Shown here: piece after piece, positions 18,292 to 26,303 of the stretch
Numbering within the stretch: the stretch's first letter is position 1
How the letters are laid out: each line of letters begins with the position of its first letter
Source of the DNA: Streptomyces cyaneochromogenes
GTDB taxonomy: Bacteria; Actinomycetota; Actinomycetes; Streptomycetales; Streptomycetaceae
Length of the DNA stretch: 64,000 nucleotides
Reading direction: 5' to 3'
Assembly (NCBI RefSeq): GCF_003963535.1
Contig: NZ_CP034539.1
Location: 620,001 to 684,000 of the forward strand
Notes under the pieces: model-generated
The model's database searches: none
What the model was told of the DNA's origin: nothing
What the model saw: only the letters and a program-made list of their open reading frames with translations
Made by a program: the position numbers and the translations under genes

Positions 18292-19194
18292 TCAGTCCTT
18301 CAGGCCGGCGTTGATGTCGGCGTTCATGACGTACTTCTGGAACACCAGGAAGACGATGATCAGAGGGATCATGGAGATGACCGAACCGCCGAGCAGCACC
18401 GACCAGTTGATGTTCTGGGCCCCGACGAGGCTCTGGATACCGATCTGCACGGTGAACTTCTCGGGGTCGTTCAGCATCAGCAGCGGCCAGATGTAGTCGT
18501 TCCACCGCCACTGGAACGACAGGATGGCGAGCGTCAGCATGATGGGCCGGGAGATCGGCACCATGATCCTCAGGAAGATCGACAGCTCACGCGCGCCGTC
18601 GATGCGGGCGGCCTCGATGAGCTCGTCGGGGACCGTCAGGAAGAACTGGCGGAACATGAAGCAGCCGGTCGCGGTGAGCAGGGCCGGGAGGATGATGCCG
18701 GCGAGCGAGTTGTAGAGGCCGAGGTCGCGGACCACCAGGAACAGCGGGGCGAGCATGACCTCGCCCGGCAGCATCGTGGTGGCCAGGATGCCGACGAAGA
18801 AGGCCTTGAGCCACTTGTTGTCGTACTTGGCCAGCGCGTAGCCCGTACAGCAGCTGACTCCCACCGTGAGGATCGTCGCGATCACACACACGATGGTCGT
18901 GTTGATGAAGTACTGGGAGAAGTTGGCGCTGTCCCACGCCGCCTTGTAACCCGACACGGTGGGGTTGTCCGGGAACAGCGTCAGCGGAAGGGAGAACAGG
19001 TCTCCCGCCGGTTTGAAGGAGCTGAGGACGAACCACAGCACCGGCACGGAGTAGAGGGCCGCCAGGACCCACAGCAGTGTCGTCGCGGGCACCGCGCTCC
19101 GGAGCCCGCCGCTACGGCCGCTGCGGGGCCCCTTCTTGGAGACGGACCGGACGGAATCGGCGTCGACCTTGCGCGGCATGTCTGTGGTTGTCAT
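18292..19194 (-). CDS. Carbohydrate ABC transporter permease (MalG type)
   Basis: A 300-residue inner-membrane permease with six transmembrane segments. The cytoplasmic EAA loop that docks the ATPase reads EAARIDGARELSIFLRIMVPISRP. ATG 19194 overlaps the stop of the upstream permease by ATGA, deciding the start. It follows the second permease and the binding lipoprotein in one minus-strand operon. No ATPase gene is present, so it presumably uses a shared MsiK-type ATPase. Confidence 0.92.
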   Translation of the reverse strand: MTTTDMPRKVDADSVRSVSKKGPRSGRSGGLRSAVPATTLLWVLAALYSVPVLWFVLSSFKPAGDLFSLPLTLFPDNPTVSGYKAAWDSANFSQYFINTTIVCVIATILTVGVSCCTGYALAKYDNKWLKAFFVGILATTMLPGEVMLAPLFLVVRDLGLYNSLAGIILPALLTATGCFMFRQFFLTVPDELIEAARIDGARELSIFLRIMVPISRPIMLTLAILSFQWRWNDYIWPLLMLNDPEKFTVQIGIQSLVGAQNINWSVLLGGSVISMIPLIIVFLVFQKYVMNADINAGLKD

Positions 19195-20102
19195 CGGTTC
19201 TCCACCCGCCGGTTGACCATCATCTGGATGATCGCGACGACCATCAGGATGAGCATGAGCACGAACGACGCGGCGCTCGCGTAGCCGATCTGGCCCGTCT
19301 TGAAGCCGGTCTGGTAGATGTACTGGACAAGCAGGTTGTTCGACGTTCCGGGTCCGCCGTTGTTGAGGGAGGCGAACAGCGGATACTCCTTCATCGCGTG
19401 GATCGTGTTGAGCAGGATCACGATGAAGGACGTCGGCGCGATGCTCGGCAGGGTGATGCTGATGAACTGGCGCCACGGGCCGGCGCCGTCGAGCGCGGCC
19501 GCCTCGTAGTACGACGTCGGTACGTTCTTGATCGCCGCGATGAACAGCAGCATCGAGAAGCCCGTCCAGGCCCAGGACGCCGCCACCACGACCACGATCA
19601 GCGACAGGTCCGCGTTCGACTGCCACGGAACGGCACTTCCGCCGACCTTCTCGATGAGGTAGTTGACCAGTCCGAAGTTCTCACCGAACAGCCACCGCCA
19701 CAGGACACCCACGACGATGGGCGACAGCAGCCACGGGATGAAGAAGAAGACGCGGGCGACCGACACACCCTTCGCGTGCTTGCTCACCAGCACGTTGGCG
19801 ATGAGCAGCGAGAACACGAAGTTCAGCGGAACGAACAGCACGGTGTACAGCAGCGTCCGGGTCAGCGCGTCGTAGAAGGTGGAGTCCCCGGCCAGGTTCT
19901 GGTAGTTGTCCAGTCCGACGAACTGGAACGCCCCTACGCCCGTGTAGTTCGTGAAGGAGTAGACGAGCCCGATCACCGCCGGCCAGAGGAAGAACAGCGC
20001 GAAGAGCACGACATTGGCCGCGATGAGGACGAGCGGCGCGAGGGTGTACTTGCTGCGTCTCCTGGGCGGGCTCACGGACACGTCCGAGGCGCGTTTTGTC
20101 AT
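19191..20102 (-). CDS. Sugar ABC transporter permease (MalF type)
   Basis: A 303-residue membrane protein with six predicted transmembrane segments and the EAA motif EAAALDGAGPWRQFISITLP near residue 210. It forms the heterodimeric channel with the overlapping downstream permease. The N-terminal TKRASDVSVSPPRRR tail is basic and cytosolic. It is separated from the binding-protein gene by 124 bp containing a strong hairpin, which may lower permease expression relative to the binding protein. Confidence 0.92.
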   Translation of the reverse strand: MTKRASDVSVSPPRRRSKYTLAPLVLIAANVVLFALFFLWPAVIGLVYSFTNYTGVGAFQFVGLDNYQNLAGDSTFYDALTRTLLYTVLFVPLNFVFSLLIANVLVSKHAKGVSVARVFFFIPWLLSPIVVGVLWRWLFGENFGLVNYLIEKVGGSAVPWQSNADLSLIVVVVAASWAWTGFSMLLFIAAIKNVPTSYYEAAALDGAGPWRQFISITLPSIAPTSFIVILLNTIHAMKEYPLFASLNNGGPGTSNNLLVQYIYQTGFKTGQIGYASAASFVLMLILMVVAIIQMMVNRRVENR

Positions 20103-20171
20103 CTTCCTGACTCCGTGCTGGTGGATTGGATTGCTGGGGGCTCACACCATGAGCCCGGCATCACATCGGGT

Positions 20172-20219
20172 CCACAGGGCCGGGCGGCGGTGTCTGGACC
20201 CCGCCGCCCGGGCCTGTGG
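20172..20219 (-). terminator. Long intercistronic hairpin between binding protein and permeases
   Basis: Arms of 19 nt at 20172-20190 and 20201-20219 pair with one mismatch around a 10-nt loop; the left arm begins CCACAGGGCC and the right ends GGCCTGTGG. It lies directly after the solute-binding-protein stop. It could act as a partial terminator or as a 3' stabiliser of the upstream mRNA segment. Confidence 0.75.
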
Positions 20220-20226
20220 CCTGCGA

Positions 20227-21549
20227 TCAGCCGCCGACCTGCTGGTTGTAGCCGTCCACGATGTTCTGCAGGGCCTTGTCGGCCGACTGCTGGCCGTTGA
20301 TCGCCTTGCCGAGCTCCGTCTTGGTCGGGTCCTCGGTGAGGCTCTTGCCCTTCAGCACCCAGTTCGTCTGCGCGCCGTTGAAGTAGCCGGAGATCGGGTC
20401 GTAGAGCGGGATCGACTCGTTGTACAGCTTGAACGCCGCCTGCGCCGCCTCGGACTCGAAGGGGTACTTCGGGGTCAGACCGCTCTCGACCGGCAGGAAG
20501 CCGGACGCCTCGCACAGCGCCTGGTAGTGGGCCGGCTCGTACAGCCAGGACAGGAACTTCTTCGCGGCGGTGGCCGCGTCGGCGTTGTTGTTGAAGCCCA
20601 CCGTCATGCCGCCGCTGTTGACGTCACTGGCCTGCACCGGCTGGGCGGGAGTCGGGACGCTCGCCCACTCGAACTTCTTGATGCTCTCCGCGAAGGCGGG
20701 AACCTGCCACACGCCCGACCAGTAGGCGACGACGTCACCGCTCTGGAACATGGCGGACGGGTCGGCGCCGCTGGTCCACACCGACTTCGGCATGGTCTTG
20801 TCGTCGTTCCATCCGACGAAGGTGTTCACGGCCTTCTTGGTCGCCGCGTCGACCGAGAACTTGCCGGAGTCGTCGGCGTGGACGTACTTCCCGCCCATCT
20901 CGTACACCATGGCGCGCAGCCGGGACGGCGACTGGTCGAACGTCAGGGAGTACTTGGCGTCGGTCTTCTCCCGGACCTTGTTGGCCGCCTTGATGAACTC
21001 GGTCCAGGTCCAGGTCTTCTCGGGCGAGGTCGGGAAGGAGACCCCAGCCTTCTCGAAGAGCGACTTGTTGATGAACATGCCGGACGCGGTGACGTCCGAG
21101 GGGATGGACAGCACCTTCCCGGACGAGTCCTTGGCGACGAAGTTGGCGTTGATCTTGTTGGTCTTGTTGTTGGCGATGTCGCTGAGGTCGATCAGCTTGT
21201 TCGACCAGATCGGGTCCAGCGCCGGAACGGCCGCCACGTCGGGCAGGGAGTTCGCCTGCGCGGCGTTGTGCAGCTTCGTCGTGTAGCCGTCGTAGGGGAT
21301 GTTGACGAGCTTGACCTTGACGCCGGTTTCCTTCTCGTACTGCGCCACCATCTTCTTCCAGCCCGCGTCCTGCCCCGGAACCGTGGAGATCCAGAACGTC
21401 AGCGACTTGGAGGTACCGCCCGAGTCGGATCCGCCTCCGCAGGCGGAGAGCAGCAGGACACCTGCCGTGGCCACGGCAGCGAGGGGGACAAGGCGGCGCA
21501 TACCGCCGCGGCCGAGTCGGCGGGAGCGCCGCACACCCACAGTGGTCAT
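20227..21549 (-). CDS. Sugar-binding lipoprotein of ABC transporter
   Basis: A 440-residue family 1 extracellular solute-binding protein. The signal peptide ends in lipobox LLSAC with Cys near residue 36, so the mature protein is lipid-anchored outside the membrane and delivers sugar to the permeases downstream. The mature N-terminus (LTFWISTVPGQDAGWKKMV) and the central PAFAESIKKFEWASVPTP-type hinge are typical. ATG 21549 follows AAGGGA. It opens the operon and is preceded by a 276-bp region with two palindromic elements. Confidence 0.92.
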   Translation of the reverse strand: MTTVGVRRSRRLGRGGMRRLVPLAAVATAGVLLLSACGGGSDSGGTSKSLTFWISTVPGQDAGWKKMVAQYEKETGVKVKLVNIPYDGYTTKLHNAAQANSLPDVAAVPALDPIWSNKLIDLSDIANNKTNKINANFVAKDSSGKVLSIPSDVTASGMFINKSLFEKAGVSFPTSPEKTWTWTEFIKAANKVREKTDAKYSLTFDQSPSRLRAMVYEMGGKYVHADDSGKFSVDAATKKAVNTFVGWNDDKTMPKSVWTSGADPSAMFQSGDVVAYWSGVWQVPAFAESIKKFEWASVPTPAQPVQASDVNSGGMTVGFNNNADAATAAKKFLSWLYEPAHYQALCEASGFLPVESGLTPKYPFESEAAQAAFKLYNESIPLYDPISGYFNGAQTNWVLKGKSLTEDPTKTELGKAINGQQSADKALQNIVDGYNQQVGG

Positions 21550-21617
21550 CTTCGATCCCTTTTCGTCATAGGGGACGGAGCACGGCGCCGACCGAAGCGG
21601 CACGGGTGCATTTTGCA

Positions 21618-21633
21618 GGAAAATTTGCTTTCC
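21618..21633 (-). promoter_or_regulatory. Near-palindrome upstream of the sugar-binding-protein gene
   Basis: GGAAAATTTGCTTTCC is an inverted repeat of GGAAA with an A/T centre, 69 bp upstream of the binding-protein start, in an unusually AT-rich patch. It is a plausible operator or promoter element for the transport operon. Confidence 0.4.
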
Positions 21634-21782
21634 GGAAGGGGCGGCCTCGCCCGGCCGCGTGGTCCACGCGGGGCGAGGTCCCCGGCCGTCCTGGCCGTCA
21701 CCGCACGGGCTCGCCCTCGTGCGGTTGCCGTACGTCGAGTACGGGCGGGAGTTCGCCCCAAGCCGGCTGTCCCGGCCGACTT

Positions 21783-21796
21783 AGAAAGCGCTTGTC
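21783..21796. promoter_or_regulatory. LacI-like operator element with AAGCGCTT core
   Basis: The palindrome AAGCGCTT (21786-21793) is flanked as AGAAAGCGCTTGTC, similar to LacI/CcpA-type operators. It lies between the ROK gene's 3' end and the binding-protein operon. The same AAGCGCTT core occurs at 24254-24261 before the PAP2 gene. No LacI-family regulator is encoded in the window. Confidence 0.35.
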
Positions 21797-21825
21797 CGGA
21801 CATTGGCAGACCGAGTCCGAAACCG

Positions 21826-22971
21826 TCAATCCTTCGTCCGCGCCACCTCGGTCACGGTTTGGACTCCTCTGGCGACCGCGAGGCGGGCCGCGCCGACCAC
21901 GGTGCCGAGATCACCGACCTGGCTGCTGACCACCTCGGTGGGCCAGCTCAGCCGCTCCAGCTCGGCCCGCACACCGGGCAGGAGCTGCGGAGACGCGCCG
22001 GTGCTGCCGCCCAGCACGAGCAGTCCCGGATCCAGTACGGCGGTCACGGCGGCGGCCAGCCGGCCCACGTCCACGGCGTGCCGGGCGACGACGGCACGGG
22101 CCGGGGCACTGCCCTGTCCGGCGAGCGCGAAGAGCTCCTCGGCCGTACGCGGGCCGGTGCCGTCGGTGTCCGGCCATGCCTCGGCGGCCCGGCGCAGCAG
22201 GGAACGGGCCCCGATGTACTCCTCCAGGGCCTCGTGGCGGGGCTCCAGGTCGTCGTCCCAGGGGTAGGGCAGCCGGGCGAGCTCTCCGGCGGCTCCGTTC
22301 GCCCCGGCCAGCACCTGCCCTCCTACGACGATGCCCAGACCGATACCGACGCCGATCCGCAGATAGCCGAAGGTGTGACGGCCGCGCGCCGCGCCCTCGT
22401 GCAGTTCAGCGAGCGCGGCGCAGTTGACGTTGTTCTCCAGGTGGACGGGGACTCCGGGCGGCAGCGCGACGGCCACCGCGTCGAAGACGGGCCCGGCCTT
22501 GGCGGTCGCCGGGCGCATGCCGGAGCCCTCCTCGACCCGGGCGGTGACGTCACCGACGGCCACCACGATGGTGCGCAGCGGGGCGTCGGCGGGCAGCGCG
22601 CTCAGCGCGTCGCGCACCACGTCGGCCGCCTCGGCCCGGGGCCCGGTGGCCTCGGCGAGCAGGCTGCCGTCCAGGGCGCAGCCGCGGACCCGGGTGAGCG
22701 CGGGACCCAGGTCGACGGCGAGCACGGCACCGGCGGCCGGGCCGAGGCGGTACACGGCCGCGTTGCGCCCCGTGCCGCTGGAAGCGGTGCCGGAGTGGGC
22801 GGCCAGCTGGACGCCCTCCAGTTCGGCGACGGCGGCGGAGACCGTCGGTTTGGACAGCCGCGCAAGGCTGGCGAGCTGCGGCCGGGTCGCAGTGCCGGCC
22901 TGGGCGAGCACGGTGAATACGAGGTTTGCGCTCTCGGTCAGACGGGGGGCTCCCACCACGTCGTGTTCCAC
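21826..22971 (-). CDS. ROK-family transcriptional regulator
   Basis: A 381-residue sugar-responsive repressor-type protein: winged helix-turn-helix near residues 15-65 (TRPQLASLARLSKPTVSAAVAELE), followed by a ROK ATPase-fold sensor domain with LENNVNCAALAELHEGA and GVGIGLGIVVGGQVLAGANGAAGEL. The cysteine zinc motif usually following GE is missing. GTG 22971 follows GGGGGA; the frame could extend to a GTG at 23109, but this start fits the family length. It is divergent from a sugar kinase, with a palindrome between them, and reads toward the transport operon, its likely target. Confidence 0.88.
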   Translation of the reverse strand: MEHDVVGAPRLTESANLVFTVLAQAGTATRPQLASLARLSKPTVSAAVAELEGVQLAAHSGTASSGTGRNAAVYRLGPAAGAVLAVDLGPALTRVRGCALDGSLLAEATGPRAEAADVVRDALSALPADAPLRTIVVAVGDVTARVEEGSGMRPATAKAGPVFDAVAVALPPGVPVHLENNVNCAALAELHEGAARGRHTFGYLRIGVGIGLGIVVGGQVLAGANGAAGELARLPYPWDDDLEPRHEALEEYIGARSLLRRAAEAWPDTDGTGPRTAEELFALAGQGSAPARAVVARHAVDVGRLAAAVTAVLDPGLLVLGGSTGASPQLLPGVRAELERLSWPTEVVSSQVGDLGTVVGAARLAVARGVQTVTEVARTKD

Positions 22972-23114
22972 AGTTCCCCCAGGTGACAGGCTGCTCTCCC
23001 GGGCCGATCGGCTCGGCGGAAGGCTGCGATGGGTTGCCTTGGCGGCACGCGTTGTCGCCCCGGCCGAAAGGCCCGGGAAGCCGACTGCGCGACGCCTATT
23101 GACAGGCACTGTAC

Positions 23115-23138
23115 TTCGTTAGTTAACTTCCTAACGAA
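23115..23138. promoter_or_regulatory. Palindromic operator in ROK/kinase divergent promoter
   Basis: TTCGTTAG (23115-23122) and CTAACGAA (23131-23138) form a perfect 8-bp-arm inverted repeat around an 8-bp AT-rich centre. It lies about 145 bp upstream of each divergent gene. Symmetry and position suggest the ROK regulator's autoregulatory site. Confidence 0.65.
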
Positions 23139-23270
23139 CGTCACGGTACTCGCCTGCCGTGGTCCGTCCAGAGGCCCGTCCCGGGGCTTCCCTAGCCTTC
23201 CAACTGTCTTGCCCCTCCGGCACGGTTCGCCCGCCGTCGCAGCACACAGCGCACCGACGAAAGAGGATCC

Positions 23271-24179
23271 GTGCAGGTCACCCCTTTGTCTGGCCCTCTG
23301 ATGGTCGGCATCGACGTGGGCGGCACCAAGACGCATCTGCGCGCGCTCACGGGCGGCACCGTCCTGGCCGATCACGTCCGTCCCAGCAGCGGCTGGCGGC
23401 CGTACGATCCGGTGGCCGCCGCCGGCTGGCTGGCCGCGCTGCTCGCCGAGGCCCTTCCCAAGGGCACGCGCCCGTCCGCACTGGCCGTTGGCGCCCACGC
23501 CTGCGAGACCGCGCGCCAGTGCGCACAGATCAGTACCGCCCTCCAACTGCACTTCGACGCGCCCGCGCTGGTCATGGGCGACGCCGAACTCCTCGTGCCC
23601 GCAGCGGGCCTGGACAAGGGTGTCGGCCTGGTCGCCGGCACCGGATCCGTCGCCGTGGGCCGCTTCGCCGACGGCACACCGGTCCAGGTCGGCGGCTGGG
23701 GCGCGCTGCTCGGTGACGAGGGCGGCGCCGCCGGTGTCGTCCGCGAGGCCGTCCGTGCCGTATGGGCCGCGCACGACCGCGGCGAGGAGCCCGACGCGCT
23801 GGCGCTCGGTCTGCTGGCCGCTTTCGACGTCCCTGAAGTACCCGCGCTCGGCGCCGCGTTGGAGTCCGTCACGGCACCCTCCGCCGAGTGGGGCCGGCAC
23901 GCCCCGGCCGTCTTCGCCGCCGCCGAGGCCGGCTCCCCGCTCGCCCGCACCGTGATCGCCGAGGCCGGCCGCGCCCTGGCCGCGCTCGTCGAACGCCTCG
24001 CCGCCCGTGGGGTGGTGGTCGACGATGTCGTGGTCGCGGGCAGTACCGTCCTCTCCCAGCCCCCGCTGTACGACGCCTTCGTGTCGGCGCTGGAGGAGAG
24101 CGTGCCCACGGCCCGGCCGCGTCCCCTGCGGGCACCGCCGGTCGAGGGCGCGGTGGCGATGGCCCGTTCACTTCTGTGA
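23271..24179 (+). CDS. BadF/BadG-type sugar kinase (N-acetylglucosamine kinase-like)
   Basis: A 302-residue cytoplasmic ATPase of the BadF/BcrA group that includes eukaryotic and bacterial GlcNAc kinases. The phosphate-binding loop GIDVGGTKTHLRA opens the protein, GTGSVAVGRF forms the second phosphate motif and VVVAGSTV the adenosine strand. GGWGALLGDEGGAAGVVREAV matches the sugar-kinase version of the family. GTG 23271 follows AGAGGA. It is divergent from the ROK gene and likely phosphorylates the imported sugar, possibly an amino sugar; the precise substrate is inferred only from family. Confidence 0.85.
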   Translation: MQVTPLSGPLMVGIDVGGTKTHLRALTGGTVLADHVRPSSGWRPYDPVAAAGWLAALLAEALPKGTRPSALAVGAHACETARQCAQISTALQLHFDAPALVMGDAELLVPAAGLDKGVGLVAGTGSVAVGRFADGTPVQVGGWGALLGDEGGAAGVVREAVRAVWAAHDRGEEPDALALGLLAAFDVPEVPALGAALESVTAPSAEWGRHAPAVFAAAEAGSPLARTVIAEAGRALAALVERLAARGVVVDDVVVAGSTVLSQPPLYDAFVSALEESVPTARPRPLRAPPVEGAVAMARSLL

Positions 24180-24358
24180 CACCTGTCGGACGCCGGGCCA
24201 TCCCGAGTCCGACACAACTCGCCCGTAGATCTTCGCTCGTACGACTCGGCCCCAAGCGCTTTCTCCGCGCCTCGCGCGTTCCCCGCGCACCGGACGGTCG
24301 AGTCGGTCATTTGGATCTCTTCCCGGCCGTACGGCCGACGAACTCAAGAGAGGCTCGC

Positions 24359-26281
24359 ATGCCGTCACCCGCCGGGCTCCACGCCAACCCGTCGATGAAC
24401 AGAAGGCGCTTTCTGCTGACCTCCGTCGGCAGCGGGGCGGCCCTGGTGGCCGTCCCCGCCTTCGCCGGCTGGCTCCCCACCGCGGACGCCAAGGCCGCGA
24501 CGGGCGCCGCCGCATTCGTCGACGACTACAAGACCAATGTCGTCGCGAACCAGACGCCCGAGACCAACGCCGTGATCCGCGTCCTCGGCGGCTTCGCGAA
24601 GGTGTGGAAGACCGGCGGCGCCTGGAACACCGGCACCCCGCTCCTGCCCGAGGTGCTGCGTGCCAACATGCGCTACTGCGCCCGGATCACCGCCGCGCGC
24701 ACCGACGCCCAGGCGAAGGAATCGTTCATCATCGACCGGCAGCACCAGAGTTACTCGGTGATCGCCGGGCTCGGTCCGCTGGCCGACCTGTACAAGTCGG
24801 GCGCCAAGGCGGTCACCTCGATCACCAGCGCGCCGGACGGCACTCCCGCCGGGAAGATCAGCGACGCCCTGCCCGCCGACGCGCCGGCCGGTTCCGCGAT
24901 CGGCGCCGGCTCGTACGACTCCGAGCTCGGCAACGTGGCCAAGCTGGTCGACACCGTGCGCGGCCCCTTCGCCTCCGGCAACCCTGCCAAGTTCGCCTTC
25001 CAGTACCCGCGTCCGTGGCGCATGAACGAGGACAGCGAGGTCGTCGACACCGGCGAGAAGGACGAGTTCGGTTTCCCCGTCTACGAGTCCGAGGTGGTCG
25101 TCGCCCCGCAGCTGCTGCGCCAGCGCAGCGAGAACCCGGCCGAGGACGGCGGCTTCCCCAGCGGGCACACCAACGCGCTGCACCTGGCGGCCCTGGCGTA
25201 CGCCTACGCCGTGCCCGAGCGGTTCCAGGAGCTGGTGACCCGCGCCTTCGAGCTCAGCCACACCCGCATCGTGGCCGGCATGCACTCCACGGTCGACGTC
25301 CTCGGCGGCCGCGTCATGGCCACCGCCCTGGCCGCCGCCGCCCTCACCGACCCGGCCAACGCGGAGCTCAAGGCCGCCGCCCGCGCCCAGGCCCTGGCGT
25401 ACTTCGCGGAGCACACCGGCACGACGGCCGACACGCTCCACGCGTACGCCCACTCGGCCTCCGCCGGCACCGACCCGTACGCCGACCGCGACGCCAACGC
25501 CCGTACGGTCAAGCCCAAGCTGACGTACGTGCTGACCCGGAGCGGGCGCGACCAGCCCCTGACCGTGCCGAAGGGCGCGGAGGTGCTGCTGGAGACGCGG
25601 CAGCCGTACCTGGACGCGGCGCAGCGTCGCGAGGTGCTGCGCACGACCGCGCTGCCCGCCGGGTACGTCCTGCTGGACGGCTTCGAGCAGTGGGGGCGGC
25701 TCGACCTGTTCACGGCGGCGGACGGTTACGGGGCCTTCGAATCCGACGTGACCGTCTCGCTGGATGCTGCGGCCGGGGGCTTCGGCGCGGCGGACACCTG
25801 GCGCAACGACATCCGCGGCGAGGGCGGTCTGACCAAGCGCGGCACCGGCACGCTCACGCTGACGGGGCACAACCGCTACCACGGCGGCACGGTGGTCGAG
25901 GACGGCGTACTGGTCGCCGGTTCGGCGAACGCCCTCGGGCAGGGCGACGTACGCGTGGTGGGCGGCACGCTCCGCGCGGACAAGGTGGTGCGCGTGCGCG
26001 GTGCGTACGTCCAGGAGGGCGACACGGCCCTGGACCTGCTGCTGCGCAAGAACCACGGTCCGGCGCTGGAGGTGTCCGGCCGGGTGGTGCTGGGCCGGGG
26101 CAGCGTGCTGTCGCTGCGTGTCGACGCCGAGCGCCCGCCGGTCGCCGGGACCACGATCGCGGTCATCGAGGCACAGCGGCTGCGCGGCCAGTTCGACCGG
26201 GTGGAGCTGAACTCCGACACGCTGCGGGCCGTACCCGTCTACACGACGGACGGTCTGTCGGTACGACTCCTCAAGCGATAA
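24359..26281 (+). CDS. Secreted PAP2-family phosphatase with beta-strand repeat
   Basis: A 640-residue protein exported by a Tat-like signal (MNRRRFLLTSVGSGAALVA, near residue 13). The PAP2/vanadium haloperoxidase motifs are intact: K211-X6-RP (AFQYPRP), PSGH at 267-270 and R-X-X-X-GMH with His309 and following Asp. A C-terminal region around residues 480-550 (GLTKRGTGTLTLTGHNRYHG) is an autotransporter-associated beta-strand repeat, followed by a beta-rich tail. Without a beta-barrel it cannot be an autotransporter; the repeat probably forms a short beta-helix for surface binding. ATG 24359 follows AGAGAGG. The substrate, such as a lipid phosphate or phosphoester, is unknown. Confidence 0.85.
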   Translation: MPSPAGLHANPSMNRRRFLLTSVGSGAALVAVPAFAGWLPTADAKAATGAAAFVDDYKTNVVANQTPETNAVIRVLGGFAKVWKTGGAWNTGTPLLPEVLRANMRYCARITAARTDAQAKESFIIDRQHQSYSVIAGLGPLADLYKSGAKAVTSITSAPDGTPAGKISDALPADAPAGSAIGAGSYDSELGNVAKLVDTVRGPFASGNPAKFAFQYPRPWRMNEDSEVVDTGEKDEFGFPVYESEVVVAPQLLRQRSENPAEDGGFPSGHTNALHLAALAYAYAVPERFQELVTRAFELSHTRIVAGMHSTVDVLGGRVMATALAAAALTDPANAELKAAARAQALAYFAEHTGTTADTLHAYAHSASAGTDPYADRDANARTVKPKLTYVLTRSGRDQPLTVPKGAEVLLETRQPYLDAAQRREVLRTTALPAGYVLLDGFEQWGRLDLFTAADGYGAFESDVTVSLDAAAGGFGAADTWRNDIRGEGGLTKRGTGTLTLTGHNRYHGGTVVEDGVLVAGSANALGQGDVRVVGGTLRADKVVRVRGAYVQEGDTALDLLLRKNHGPALEVSGRVVLGRGSVLSLRVDAERPPVAGTTIAVIEAQRLRGQFDRVELNSDTLRAVPVYTTDGLSVRLLKR

Positions 26282-26303
26282 CCGCGTCCCTGGGCGGGAG
26301 CTG

